The notes under the pieces were generated by a model that made no database searches, was not told the origin of the DNA, and saw nothing but the letters and a program-made list of their open reading frames with translations. The position numbers and the translations under genes are program-made. Below, piece after piece: positions 25,951-34,727 of a stretch of 41,886 bases of DNA. Positions within the stretch are counted from its first letter, which is position 1. Every line of letters begins with the position of its first letter. The stretch lies in assembly GCA_948442015.1 (NCBI GenBank), contig CAOJRP010000014.1, positions 1 to 41,886 of the forward strand. Reading direction: 5' to 3'. Source of the stretch: an uncultured Erysipelotrichaceae bacterium. Lineage in GTDB: Bacteria > Bacillota_I > Bacilli_A > RF39 > UBA660.

Positions 25951-28023
25951 TTAGTTAACGCTGTTTTTCTTAATAATTTCTTCAGCGATTGATTTTGGAA
26001 CTTCTTCATAATGGTCTTTTTCCATTTGGAAGTTTCCACGGCCTTGAGTGTTACTTCTTAAGTCAGTAGCATAACCAAACATTTCTGAAAGTGGCACCAT
26101 AGCCTGAATTCTTAAAGTATTACCAATAGATTCTTGTCCTAGTGGACGTCCTCTTCTACTAGTTAAATCTCCCATTACATTACCCATATATTCTTCTGGA
26201 ACATCAACAACAACTTTCATTATTGGTTCAAGAAGTACTGGATTACATTTGTTTTTAGCTTCTTTTAATGCTAAACTAGCAGCAATTTTGAAAGCCATTT
26301 CTGATGAGTCGACATCGTGGTAGCTTCCATCATATAAAGTAGCTTTAATATCAACCATTGGATATCCAGCAAGGATTCCACCAGCCATAGCTTCTTGTAA
26401 ACCTTTATCTGTTACTGGAATATATTCACGAGGAACAACACCACCAACAACTTGATCAACAAATTCATAACCTTTATCTTTATTTGGTTCAAATTTAATC
26501 CAAACATGGCCATATTGTCCACGTCCACCTGATTGTTTAATATACTTACCTTCACATTCAGCTGGTACTGTAATTGTTTCACGATAAGCAACTTGTGGAC
26601 GACCTTTATTACATTCAACATTAAATTCTCTTTTTAATCTGTCAACAATAATGTCAAGATGTAATTCACCCATACCAGATAATACTGTTTGTCCTGTTTC
26701 AACATCAGTCTTAACACGAAGTGTTGGGTCTTCTTCAACAAGTTTTTGAATAGCAATAGCCATCTTATCTTGGTCATTTTTGCTCTTAGCTTCAATAGCT
26801 ATATCAATAACAGGTTCTGGGAATTCCATGCCTTTCATGATACATGAATTCTTTTCATCACATAGTGTATCAGCTGTTGTTGTATTTTTAAGTCCAACTG
26901 CTGCTGCAATTTCTCCAGCATATACTTCTGTAATTTCTTTTCTTTGGTTAGCATGCATTTGTAAGATACGACCAATTCTTTCTTTTTCACCCTTAGTTGA
27001 GTTTAAAACGTAACTTCCGCTTTTTAACACCCCAGAGTAAACTCTAAAGAATGATAATCTACCAACAAATGGGTCAGTCATAATCTTGAATGCAAGTGCT
27101 GTAAATGGTTCAGAATCACTTGGATGTCTTAAAACATCGTTACCATTTTTATCAGTACATTCAATTGCTTCAACATCCGTTGGAGCAGGTAAGTAGTCTA
27201 CTACAGCATCAAGTAATGTTCTAGTACCCTTATTACCTAGTGCATCAGCACATAATACTGGAAAGAATCCTACAGATAATGTAGCTTTTCTAATAGCTCT
27301 CTTAATTTCAGCAACAGTAAGTTCTGCACCATCTAAGTATTTCATCATTAAATCTTCATCAAAATCAGCAACTGCTTCAATTAACTTCGTTCTGTATTCA
27401 TTAGCTTTTGCTTCCATATCAGCTGGAATTGCCATTTCTTCTAATTCTTGTTGGTCAGTTCCGTCATATTTGAAAGCTTTCATTTGTACTAAGTCAATAT
27501 ATCCAACAAATTCTGATTCAGCCCCTATTGGTAACATAATTGGAGCAGCATTAGCACCTAATCTATCTTTAATTGTATTTAAACTAAAGTAGAAATCAGC
27601 ACCTAGTTTTTCCATCTTATTAGCACAAATCATTCTTGGAACTTTATATTCATTTGCTTGACGCCATACTGTTTCTGTTTGCGGTTCAACACCAGCTTGA
27701 GCATCGATTAGAGCAACAGCTCCATCTAGTACTCTTAAACTTCTTTGAACTTCGATTGTAAAATCGACGTGTCCTGGAGTATCAATGATATTAAGACGAT
27801 ATCCGTTCCAGTGGCAAGTAGTTGCAGCACTAGTAATTGTGATACCTCTTTCTTTTTCTTGATCCATCCAGTCCATTTGAGATTCACCTGAATGAGTCTC
27901 ACCAATTTTATGAGTTATTCCTGTTAAGAATAAAATACGTTCTGTAGTAGTAGTTTTACCAGCATCAATATGAGCCATGATACCGATATTTCTTATTTTA
28001 TCAATACTAACATCTCTTGCCAT
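25951..28023 (-). CDS. fusA: elongation factor G
   Basis: A 690-residue translocase GTPase. G domain at the N-terminus ([39 protein letters not shown]), then domains II-V, with the domain IV region VSRAE-like QVAYRETIT and [12 protein letters not shown], and a C-terminal [12 protein letters not shown]. Length is normal. AGGAGG precedes the ATG. It sits 10 nt after rpsG and 70 nt before tuf. Confidence 0.98.
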   Translation of the reverse strand: MARDVSIDKIRNIGIMAHIDAGKTTTTERILFLTGITHKIGETHSGESQMDWMDQEKERGITITSAATTCHWNGYRLNIIDTPGHVDFTIEVQRSLRVLDGAVALIDAQAGVEPQTETVWRQANEYKVPRMICANKMEKLGADFYFSLNTIKDRLGANAAPIMLPIGAESEFVGYIDLVQMKAFKYDGTDQQELEEMAIPADMEAKANEYRTKLIEAVADFDEDLMMKYLDGAELTVAEIKRAIRKATLSVGFFPVLCADALGNKGTRTLLDAVVDYLPAPTDVEAIECTDKNGNDVLRHPSDSEPFTALAFKIMTDPFVGRLSFFRVYSGVLKSGSYVLNSTKGEKERIGRILQMHANQRKEITEVYAGEIAAAVGLKNTTTADTLCDEKNSCIMKGMEFPEPVIDIAIEAKSKNDQDKMAIAIQKLVEEDPTLRVKTDVETGQTVLSGMGELHLDIIVDRLKREFNVECNKGRPQVAYRETITVPAECEGKYIKQSGGRGQYGHVWIKFEPNKDKGYEFVDQVVGGVVPREYIPVTDKGLQEAMAGGILAGYPMVDIKATLYDGSYHDVDSSEMAFKIAASLALKEAKNKCNPVLLEPIMKVVVDVPEEYMGNVMGDLTSRRGRPLGQESIGNTLRIQAMVPLSEMFGYATDLRSNTQGRGNFQMEKDHYEEVPKSIAEEIIKKNSVN

Positions 28024-28033
28024 AAACTACCTC

Positions 28034-28501
28034 CTACCATCTATAATGTGCAAACGCTTTATTAGCTTCAGCCATCTTGTGAGTATCTTCACGTTTTTTA
28101 ACAGCTCCACCAACACCTTTTGCAGCATCCATAATTTCATTTGCTAAATTAACAGCCATTCCTTTGCCATTTCTTGTTTTAGCATAATTAACTAACCAAC
28201 GTAGTGTTAGAGCTTGAGCTCTATCGTCACTAACTTCCATTGGTACTTGATAATTTGAGCCACCAACTCTTTTGGATTTTACTTCTAAGGAAGGTCTTAT
28301 ATTTTCTAAAGCTTCCATGAAGACATCCATTGGTTCTCTATTAGTTGTTGTTTTAACTATATCAAATGCTTGATATAAAATCTTTTGCGCAGTTCCTTTT
28401 TTACCATCATTCATAATTTGATTGATTAATTTAGTAACAATCTTGGAATTATATATCGGATCTGGTAAAACATCTCTTTTTACTGCTTGTCTTTTACGCA
28501 T
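28034..28501 (-). CDS. rpsG: 30S ribosomal protein S7
   Basis: A 155-residue protein with the usual start [39 protein letters not shown] and the end [15 protein letters not shown]. It organises the 3' domain of 16S rRNA and is the likely autoregulator of the str operon. AAGGAG RBS; 17 nt after rpsL. Confidence 0.98.
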   Translation of the reverse strand: MRKRQAVKRDVLPDPIYNSKIVTKLINQIMNDGKKGTAQKILYQAFDIVKTTTNREPMDVFMEALENIRPSLEVKSKRVGGSNYQVPMEVSDDRAQALTLRWLVNYAKTRNGKGMAVNLANEIMDAAKGVGGAVKKREDTHKMAEANKAFAHYRW

Positions 28502-28518
28502 AAATTATTTCTCCTTCC

Positions 28519-28929
28519 TTATTTAGCTTTTTTAGTTCCATATTTACTACGGCCTTGTTTTCTGTTATTAACACCTTGTGTATCTAATGCCCCACGAATA
28601 ATATGATAACGTACACCGATTAAGTCTTTTACACGACCACCACGAATTAATACTACGCTGTGTTCTTGTAAATTATGTCCTTCACCTGGAATATAAGTAT
28701 CAACTTCTCTTCCGTTTGATAATCTAACACGCGCATACTTACGAAGTGCTGAGTTAGGTTTTTTAGGTGTTCTTGTACCTACTCTTGTACATACTCCTCT
28801 TTTTTGCGGACTAAAAGTCTCTGTACTTTTTCTTTCCATGCTATTAAAACCGATATTTAAAACTGGGCTTTTACTTTTCTTAGTTTTAGCTTTTCTGTTT
28901 TTTCTTACTAATTGGTTTATAGTTGGCAT
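28519..28929 (-). CDS. rpsL: 30S ribosomal protein S12
   Basis: A 136-residue decoding-centre protein with [14 protein letters not shown] at the start, [20 protein letters not shown] and [20 protein letters not shown]. The lysines of KKPNS and the PGEGHNLQ loop, where streptomycin resistance arises, look wild type. ATG 28929 follows GGAAGGAG; the upstream frame to 28956 lacks a ribosome binding site. First gene of the operon. Confidence 0.98.
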   Translation of the reverse strand: MPTINQLVRKNRKAKTKKSKSPVLNIGFNSMERKSTETFSPQKRGVCTRVGTRTPKKPNSALRKYARVRLSNGREVDTYIPGEGHNLQEHSVVLIRGGRVKDLIGVRYHIIRGALDTQGVNNRKQGRSKYGTKKAK

Positions 28930-28984
28930 AAATTCTCTCCTTCCATATACACACATCCTGGTGTATCGAATTTCTCTTTAAATA

Positions 28985-29007
28985 TGGTTCCACCTTAGGT
29001 AGAACCA
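28985..29007 (-). promoter_or_regulatory. leader hairpin of the str operon
   Basis: Reverse strand TGGTTCTACC-TAA-GGTGGAACCA, a 10-bp stem with one G-U pair, close to the predicted 5' end of the mRNA and about 55 nt before rpsL. No T tract follows, so it is not a terminator; it may stabilise the mRNA or bind a regulator. Confidence 0.6.
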
Positions 29008-29025
29008 CATTCAAAATGCATTAAT

Positions 29026-29055
29026 AATATATCATTAATATGTTATGCTTGTCAA
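29026..29055 (-). promoter_or_regulatory. str operon promoter
   Basis: Reverse strand TTGACA, 18-nt spacer, TATATT with TG one base upstream (extended -10). Confidence 0.75.
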
Positions 29056-29068
29056 CAACTTTTATAAA

Positions 29069-30142
29069 CTAAAATTTTAAAAATTGTAATTTCTTTATTT
29101 CTTCTTCTAATTCATTATCATGTTCTTTTGTTATTAAGTCTATATACATATTAATCACATCATTTCTATAGGGCTCTCTATACTTAGCTCCTATAATCTG
29201 TTCATTTATTCCTTTTTTTGATAACAGATAGTCTTTAATATCTTTTATCGTTTCATATTCATTTTGAAAGTCTTCAAACAAATAATTCAATAAAGAATGA
29301 TTGCCATTATAATAAATCAAAGAATCTTCTCCTTTTAACCGAATTGTATCAAGGACACTAAAATTTCTCTCTTTAATAATTTTACTAAATAAGTTTAAAT
29401 CAAATTTATCTTTAGCACTTAAAGATTTAATCCCACTAAATATTGGACTTGGAGGCAACAAGTATTTAACTGCGTCACTACCATTTCTTAAGATATAATA
29501 ATTTGTTCTTTCATCTAAAATCACTTTTTTTCTATAACTTAATAGTGATAATTCTCCTAAGGCATAGGGATCAGGAAAGCAAGTCCAAAAAGGTTCATTT
29601 GACGCCCCTGTAGCAATATTAGGATTATACAATTTATAATTTACGATATCTTTTAAAATGGGTATAAAATCAAATTCTTTATTTCTTATAAAACAAATAA
29701 TATTATTATAGAAAGTAAAATGATGATGAATATTTCTTTTTCCCCCTTCTAATGTTTCATTATAGTAAACTTTGTATAATGAATTAAATTCTTCATCGTT
29801 ACAATTACCACAATTGTTTACCAAAGTATAAATATTTATGTCACAAATACTCGGATTTACTATTAAATATTCTAAAACTTTATTCCATTCTTTTAAAATA
29901 ACTTCATTAATCTTTGATATATTTTGTTTAGATACTTCATAAAAAACTTTTGCTATTCTATTTAATTCAATATCATATTCTTTTAATAAGCTCTCTCTTT
30001 CTCTAATTCTTTTAGAATCTGCATCTTGATTTTTTGCTAAGAAATTTTTTTCATAATTTATCTCAAACTCTAAAACTAACTTTCTTCTTTTTATTTGCGT
30101 ATAAATTAAAAATTTTAAAAAATCTTTATCGACATTTAACAT
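29069..30142 (-). CDS. hypothetical soluble protein
   Basis: A 357-residue cytosolic protein that I do not recognise. Residues 1-85 form a charged helical region. The rest is mixed, with Cys-rich INIYTLVNNCGNCNDEE near 105-120, a His cluster (NIHHHFTFYN) and an aromatic patch (EPFWTCFPDPYALGELSLLS). The Cys and His could bind metal, but spacing is not a known motif. GGAGAAG RBS. It starts 2 nt after the second pseudopilin-like gene, so it belongs to that operon. Confidence 0.65.
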   Translation of the reverse strand: MLNVDKDFLKFLIYTQIKRRKLVLEFEINYEKNFLAKNQDADSKRIRERESLLKEYDIELNRIAKVFYEVSKQNISKINEVILKEWNKVLEYLIVNPSICDINIYTLVNNCGNCNDEEFNSLYKVYYNETLEGGKRNIHHHFTFYNNIICFIRNKEFDFIPILKDIVNYKLYNPNIATGASNEPFWTCFPDPYALGELSLLSYRKKVILDERTNYYILRNGSDAVKYLLPPSPIFSGIKSLSAKDKFDLNLFSKIIKERNFSVLDTIRLKGEDSLIYYNGNHSLLNYLFEDFQNEYETIKDIKDYLLSKKGINEQIIGAKYREPYRNDVINMYIDLITKEHDNELEEEIKKLQFLKF

Positions 30143-30144
30143 AA

Positions 30145-30516
30145 TTACTTCTCCATTTTCTCATATTTAGCACTTTTATATTTACCACACTTTAAGTAAG
30201 CTTTATATTCATAACTTTTTTTAAAACTCACAATTACAAAACCTTCACAACTATCATCATCTACTTTTAATTCTTCAATATATCCATTATCTACTAAATC
30301 ACTCTTACTAACTTTTATCGTATCATCTTTAGAAGGATAAAGATTGTTATCTTCTACATATTTCTGAGCTTTAGAAGAAAAATATTCTCCTAACTCTAAA
30401 TATTTTTTTGAATTACTTTTAAATTTAAAAGCAAAAATAGTTACAATTATAAACAAAGTAACTAAAAACATTCCCCAAATAATTGAAATAACCTTCATTC
30501 TTTTTAAACTACTCAT
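30145..30516 (-). CDS. pseudopilin-like single-pass protein
   Basis: A 123-residue protein with an N-terminal membrane helix (about 8-30) and a soluble domain. The domain matches the next gene upstream: NGYIEEL, then SCEGFVIVSF and KAYLKCGKY. It has lost the recognisable prepilin cleavage motif, so it may be a minor pseudopilin or a paralog adapted to stay anchored. Lies 3 nt from its neighbour on each side. Confidence 0.65.
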   Translation of the reverse strand: MSSLKRMKVISIIWGMFLVTLFIIVTIFAFKFKSNSKKYLELGEYFSSKAQKYVEDNNLYPSKDDTIKVSKSDLVDNGYIEELKVDDDSCEGFVIVSFKKSYEYKAYLKCGKYKSAKYEKMEK

Positions 30517-30519
30517 ATT

Positions 30520-30915
30520 TTAATACCCTTCTGTTACATAACTATCACATTTCAAATAACTTTTAGCCTTATAAATAGAATTATTAATTTCCACTTTTAC
30601 ATAACCATCGCATTCTTTATTTGTTTTGTTATCTATAATTTTTTCTATATAATTAGCATTTTTTAATATGTCATAAGTAACAACATAATTACCATCATCA
30701 TAAGTTCTTATCTTAATATATTTAATAGCATTATTTTCTAATTTTGTTTCTTGTTCTTCATATATTTTTTTATTACTATTACCATATAAATTTTCATCTA
30801 AATTGGAATATAAGGCGATAACATAAAATGTTGCAACTAAAAGAGCAATTAAAATAATACTCGTATAAGCTATCATGGAACTTAGCCCCCAGCCTTTATT
30901 ATTTAATTTAAACAT
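30520..30915 (-). CDS. pseudopilin-like protein
   Basis: A 131-residue protein starting MFKLNNKGWGLSSMIAYTSI, a prepilin-like leader (basic, Gly, then a hydrophobic helix) but without Glu at +5. The soluble domain has ANYIEKII, ECDGYVKVEINN and YKAKSYLKC, shared with the 30145-30516 protein. The two cysteines may pair. ATG 30915 follows GGGGTGG; the GTG at 30924 lies in that site. First gene of a three-gene operon. Confidence 0.7.
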   Translation of the reverse strand: MFKLNNKGWGLSSMIAYTSIILIALLVATFYVIALYSNLDENLYGNSNKKIYEEQETKLENNAIKYIKIRTYDDGNYVVTYDILKNANYIEKIIDNKTNKECDGYVKVEINNSIYKAKSYLKCDSYVTEGY

Positions 30916-30990
30916 TTTTACCACCCCAAAACAACAAAAATATTATATCATAGTTTTTCTTATAGAAATAGAAAAAGAAGAAATTTATAT

Positions 30991-31154
30991 GGCAATCGCA
31001 TAAAAAATAGTATTGATAATCTAACCTCAATAAAATAAGGGATTAGTCAAAAATATTTATATTACAAACTTCATGTAACAAAAATTTACTAAATTGATTT
31101 TTTTAAGTATTTATGGGACTTTTTTACTTTGTGTCAAATTTTTATGCGATTGCC
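30991..31154. mobile_element. MITE-like element with 16-bp terminal inverted repeats
   Basis: GGCAATCGCATAAAAA at 30991-31006 is repeated inverted and without mismatch at 31139-31154. The 132 bp between them have no ORF. AAGAAATTTA occurs as a direct repeat just outside both ends (30978-30987 and 31157-31166), three and two bases from the inverted repeats, which would fit a target duplication of about 10 bp. No transposase is present, so it would need one in trans. Confidence 0.55.
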
Positions 31155-31163
31155 TTAAGAAAT

Positions 31164-31336
31164 TTAACTCTTCCTATTAAATATTGATAATACTTTCTTA
31201 ATTTCTTTTTCATCTAGTGTGACTTGTTTTCCATAAAATTTTTCACACTATCAGTTTTCTATAACATTTTTTATACTATTTAAGCATTTAATATAAAAAT
31301 CTCCTAAGTTCTTGTGTTTAATCTTTCTATTTTTTT
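31164..31336 (-). pseudogene. short decayed coding remnant
   Basis: On the reverse strand, pieces of coding-like sequence follow each other in different frames: KIKHKNLGDFYIKCLNSIK, then KFYGKQVTLDEKEIKKVLSI ending at TAA 31164. They are separated by stops and lack a start. The parent protein is not recognised. It directly borders the MITE-like element. The remaining 31337-31392 shows nothing. Confidence 0.35.
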
Positions 31337-31392
31337 AATCTTAAAATACTTTAAAAAGAAAAAAACTTTGATTTTACCAGTAGTTAGTAAAA

Positions 31393-32832
31393 TTATTCCC
31401 CGCTAACAAAATTTCTTAATCTTAAAGCCTTTTCTTCCTCCGCTTTCTTAAAAATATCTAAAATATCAGGTTTTGAATCTATTCCTCCTGGTTCATCAGC
31501 TAATGATAAAAACTCTAAACCATCATCTTCTGGACCTAAGTCTTTTTCTTTTTCAAGAAAATCTTCATTTATAAAAGATCTGTAACCATCTTCTTGTGTT
31601 TGTTCTTCACCATCATAATAGAAAGCATCTAAAAATTTAGATCTATTTTCTGCCACAAATTTGTTAAATAGCTTATCTAATAAATTAGGTTTTTCTTCAC
31701 TATTACCAAAAATTTTTTTAAATTCAGGAGTTTTACCTTCCAATGAAACATCTTTTACATTTATAACTTTCACTAAAGTACTTTTTTTCTTTTTCCCTTT
31801 CGATAAAGCTTTTTTAGAGCTTTTATCTTCTAAAAACTTAATTTCTTTATTAGTTAAACTTCCACCTTCACTAGAAACTTTCTTATCTCTAAACTTTTTA
31901 TCCTCTAGTGACATACTATCCTTTTCGGGTATAGAATTTAAATCAAATTCCTTAGTTTCGACAAAATCCCAACCATCAAAATATTTATGAGCATACCTTA
32001 AAAGATTCTCTTTACTACCAGCATTCTTCAAACTCTTCGAAAGTATTTCAGTAAAATATGTAAAGCCAAATTTTCTCAGTGTATTTTCATCATATATATA
32101 TCGTCCATCACTTTTTTCTCCTGTTAGAGCGTAAATTATATCATACAAATCACGAGTTAGTCTACTTGTTTCATTTTCCCTATCTAAAGTGCTTCCAACT
32201 ACAATTAATTTAGACAAATCAATATTTTCAAAAATTTCAGGTTTAGTTAATCCTCCATACTTATCCTTCTGAAATCCATAAAGGTCTCCAATTGTCCTAG
32301 CAATAATGTTTGCAATTATTCTTTGTCTTATTTCTAATTTATTTAAATTATCTAATAACATAATACTAGAAGCAAGTGGAGTTTCTGCTGGATGTATCGC
32401 TACTACTTTATTTACTAAATTTGATTCACTAGCGCAAGCTGCAACTAAAGCACCATAACCTTTAGCAATTATATCAACAGGTCCTACTCCTGAAGTATCA
32501 ATAGCTTTTATTAAGTTATCAGCAAAATTTTTTGTATTTATATTAGATTTAGTTTTAATAATTGGATATTCATACATAAAAGATCCATTAAACATATAAT
32601 GTCCTGGGTCAAAAGTTCTACCTGTAAGACATCTCATTTTATGAGAAAAACGTCCCCACAAATCCCCAATATAAATTAATGGAAGATAATCTTGATCATA
32701 ATCTTTGTCTAAATACAAACTTGCATATTTATCTACCTTTATTCTATCTCTGTCTTCACCATAATTGTCTTTACGATAATTATATATAAATCTTTTCTTT
32801 TTCTTTTCTATGTCAGCACTATAATTATCCAT
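31393..32832 (-). CDS. alpha/beta-hydrolase-like protein lacking the nucleophile, with long charged tail
   Basis: A 479-residue protein. Residues 45-290 resemble a lipase-type alpha/beta hydrolase: LPLIYIGDLWGRFSHKM, then VDIIAKGYGALVAACASES at the nucleophile elbow and VNKVVAIHPAETPLAS after it. The elbow reads AKGYG (123-127) where GxSxG is expected, so Gly125 replaces Ser. The last 190 residues are low-complexity and rich in Lys, Glu and Asp. No signal peptide. ATG 32832 follows AGGGGGG; a frame to 32916 runs over the promoter. Fold assignment is by eye. Confidence 0.65.
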   Translation of the reverse strand: MDNYSADIEKKKKRFIYNYRKDNYGEDRDRIKVDKYASLYLDKDYDQDYLPLIYIGDLWGRFSHKMRCLTGRTFDPGHYMFNGSFMYEYPIIKTKSNINTKNFADNLIKAIDTSGVGPVDIIAKGYGALVAACASESNLVNKVVAIHPAETPLASSIMLLDNLNKLEIRQRIIANIIARTIGDLYGFQKDKYGGLTKPEIFENIDLSKLIVVGSTLDRENETSRLTRDLYDIIYALTGEKSDGRYIYDENTLRKFGFTYFTEILSKSLKNAGSKENLLRYAHKYFDGWDFVETKEFDLNSIPEKDSMSLEDKKFRDKKVSSEGGSLTNKEIKFLEDKSSKKALSKGKKKKSTLVKVINVKDVSLEGKTPEFKKIFGNSEEKPNLLDKLFNKFVAENRSKFLDAFYYDGEEQTQEDGYRSFINEDFLEKEKDLGPEDDGLEFLSLADEPGGIDSKPDILDIFKKAEEEKALRLRNFVSGE

Positions 32833-32856
32833 GCCAATCCCCCCTAAATGTCGTTT

Positions 32857-32885
32857 ATCATATAATATTTTTTTCGCTTTGTCAA
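32857..32885 (-). promoter_or_regulatory. promoter of the 31393-32832 gene
   Basis: Reverse strand TTGACA, 17-nt spacer, TATGAT, about 25 bp upstream of the ATG and just after the rplL terminator. Confidence 0.85.
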
Positions 32886-32902
32886 GCACTTTTTCAAGCA
32901 AT

Positions 32903-32925
32903 AAAAAAGATAGCACTTCGCTATC
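32903..32925 (-). terminator. terminator of the ribosomal-protein operon after rplL
   Basis: Reverse strand GATAGC-GAAGT-GCTATC followed by T6. Confidence 0.85.
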
Positions 32926-32930
32926 CTTAA

Positions 32931-33305
32931 TTAAGCTAACTCGACAGTAGCTCCAGCTTCTTCTAATTGAGCCTTAATTGCATTTGCTTCATCAGCAGGA
33001 ACGTTTTCTTTAACATTTCCACCATTATCAGCTAATGCTTTAGCTTCAACTAATCCTAAGCCAGTTACTTCTTTAAGAATTTTTATAACAGCAATCTTTG
33101 TAGCTCCAGCATCTTTTAATACTACAGTTTTAGCAGCACTTCCCTCGTCAGCAGAAGCATCGCCTGCAGCTGGAGCAGCAGCTACAGCAACAGATGTTGG
33201 GTCAACTCCAAATTCTTCTTTCATTGCGTCAACTAATTCTTTAACTTCAAGAATAGTCATTTCTTTTAAACCATTAATAAATTCTTCTTTAGTAAATTTT
33301 GCCAT
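32931..33305 (-). CDS. rplL: 50S ribosomal protein L7/L12
   Basis: A 124-residue stalk protein: helical dimerisation domain (KFTKEEFINGLKEMTILEVK), Ala-rich hinge (about 40-58), and the C-terminal factor-binding domain with KIAVIKILKEVTGLGLVEAK. It recruits translation GTPases. Normal length. Last gene of the rplK-rplA-rplJ-rplL cluster. Confidence 0.98.
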   Translation of the reverse strand: MAKFTKEEFINGLKEMTILEVKELVDAMKEEFGVDPTSVAVAAAPAAGDASADEGSAAKTVVLKDAGATKIAVIKILKEVTGLGLVEAKALADNGGNVKENVPADEANAIKAQLEEAGATVELA

Positions 33306-33331
33306 AATATCATTTCCTTTCTAATTCAAAA

Positions 33332-33823
33332 TTACTTTTCTAAACTTTCAGCATATAGGTTAAGTCCAATAGATAAATCTCTAACATATTGGATCATACC
33401 TCCAGCCAACATTGTAAGTAGGCCTTCTCTTGATGGAATACTTGCATATTCTTTAATTGTGTCTAAATCTGCAGGTTTTCCACTTATTATACCAACTCTT
33501 ATATCCATCTTATCATTTGTTTTTGCAAATTCTGATAAAACTTTAATTGGTTCTAATAAGTTCTTACCAAATAATATTGCATTTGGTCCTTCTAAGAATT
33601 CTGATAAATCAATTTTTAAATCATCTAATGCTCTTTTAACAAGAGTATTTTTAAAAACTTTGATAGTAGCATCAACATCTCTTAGTTTTCTTCTTAATGT
33701 TCCTAAATCCGCAACAGTTAATCCTTGATATGTAAAAATAATAACTGATTCACTATTTTTTACTAAATCTTGGATTTCATTAACTACTTTTTTCTTTTCA
33801 TTAAGAATCTTAGTACTTGCCAT
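33332..33823 (-). CDS. rplJ: 50S ribosomal protein L10
   Basis: A 163-residue stalk base protein: NEIQDLVKNSESVIIFTYQG, LRRKLRDVDATIKVFKNTLV and a C-terminal helix that binds L7/L12 dimers. ATG 33823 follows AAAGGAGGG; the upstream frame to 33850 has none. Preceded by an L10-type leader, so likely autoregulated by the L10-L12 complex. Confidence 0.97.
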   Translation of the reverse strand: MASTKILNEKKKVVNEIQDLVKNSESVIIFTYQGLTVADLGTLRRKLRDVDATIKVFKNTLVKRALDDLKIDLSEFLEGPNAILFGKNLLEPIKVLSEFAKTNDKMDIRVGIISGKPADLDTIKEYASIPSREGLLTMLAGGMIQYVRDLSIGLNLYAESLEK

Positions 33824-33843
33824 TATTTCCCTCCTTTTTAGGA

Positions 33844-33940
33844 TAAACAAAAAGCTTTTCCTCCATGAGAAAAGCTTAAATTATGTTTTTAAGATTTCCT
33901 CGGTAGGATTTACTTAACACCTACTGTCTTTGGAGTTCGC
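33844..33940 (-). promoter_or_regulatory. L10 leader with attenuator hairpin
   Basis: Between rplA and rplJ the transcript contains AGACAGTAGGTG followed by AATCCTACCGAGG, the conserved core of the L10 mRNA leader. A terminator hairpin follows, formed by AAGCTTTTC (33852-33860 on plus) with GAAAAGCTT (33869-33877) and a T-rich tail. In this family, bound L10-L12 favours termination. Confidence 0.85.
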
Positions 33941-33974
33941 TTTTTATAACAATTATATTATATTCGATAAAATT

Positions 33975-34673
33975 CTAATTGTCAAAAGAATTTTTATCTA
34001 TTTTAATTCCAGGACCCATAGTTGTACAAATTGAAATATTTTGTATATATGTTCCTTTTACAGTACTTGGTTTAGCTTTTAATATTGAACTATAGATATA
34101 TTCTAAGTTTTCTAGTAAAGCTTTTTCATCAAAAGATACTTTTCCAATTATGTTGTGAACATTTCCAAAAGTATCAGTCTTGTATTCAACCATACCTTTT
34201 TTAATATCTTCAACAGCTTTTTCTGGTGATTGTGTAACAGTACCAGTTTTAGGATTTGGCATTAAACCTCTAGGTCCTAAAACACGGCCAATTTTACCTA
34301 ATTGAGCCATCATATCTGGTGTTGCAACGATTACATCATAATCAAACCAATTTTCTTTTTCGATTTTTTCAATCATTTCAGTTTCACCAGCAAAGTCTGC
34401 TCCAGCTTTTTTAGCTTTCTCTAATGCTTCACCTTTAGCAATAACTAGAACTCTCTTTGTCTTACCTGTACCATTTGGTAAAACTAGAGAACCTCTTAGT
34501 TGTTGGTCAGCTTTCTTAGTATCTAAATTTAGCTTAATAGCTACTTCTACTGTACTATCAAATTTAGTAGTAGCAGTATCTTTAACTAATTTGATTGCTT
34601 CTTCTTTAGTATAAAGTTTATTCTTTTCTACTTTATTAGAAGCTTCCACATACTTTTTACTTAATTTTCTCAT
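33975..34673 (-). CDS. rplA: 50S ribosomal protein L1
   Basis: A 232-residue protein with RKLSKKYVEASNKVEKNKLY at the start, the VIATPDMMAQLGKIGRVLGP signature and GPRGLMPNPKTGTVT. It forms the mobile L1 stalk and in many bacteria represses its own operon. Normal length. GGAGGTAT before ATG. Confidence 0.98.
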   Translation of the reverse strand: MRKLSKKYVEASNKVEKNKLYTKEEAIKLVKDTATTKFDSTVEVAIKLNLDTKKADQQLRGSLVLPNGTGKTKRVLVIAKGEALEKAKKAGADFAGETEMIEKIEKENWFDYDVIVATPDMMAQLGKIGRVLGPRGLMPNPKTGTVTQSPEKAVEDIKKGMVEYKTDTFGNVHNIIGKVSFDEKALLENLEYIYSSILKAKPSTVKGTYIQNISICTTMGPGIKIDKNSFDN

Positions 34674-34727
34674 ATTATACCTCCTAACTGTGGTTTATTA
34701 GCGGAAATTATTTTAATTATATTAAAT

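Noticed and set aside
26412-27013. frames on both strands inside fusA
   Set aside because: Shadows of EF-G.
31661-31990. 109-codon plus-strand frame
   Set aside because: Antisense to the low-complexity tail of the hydrolase-like gene.
33459-33728. 89-codon plus-strand frame
   Set aside because: Antisense to rplJ.
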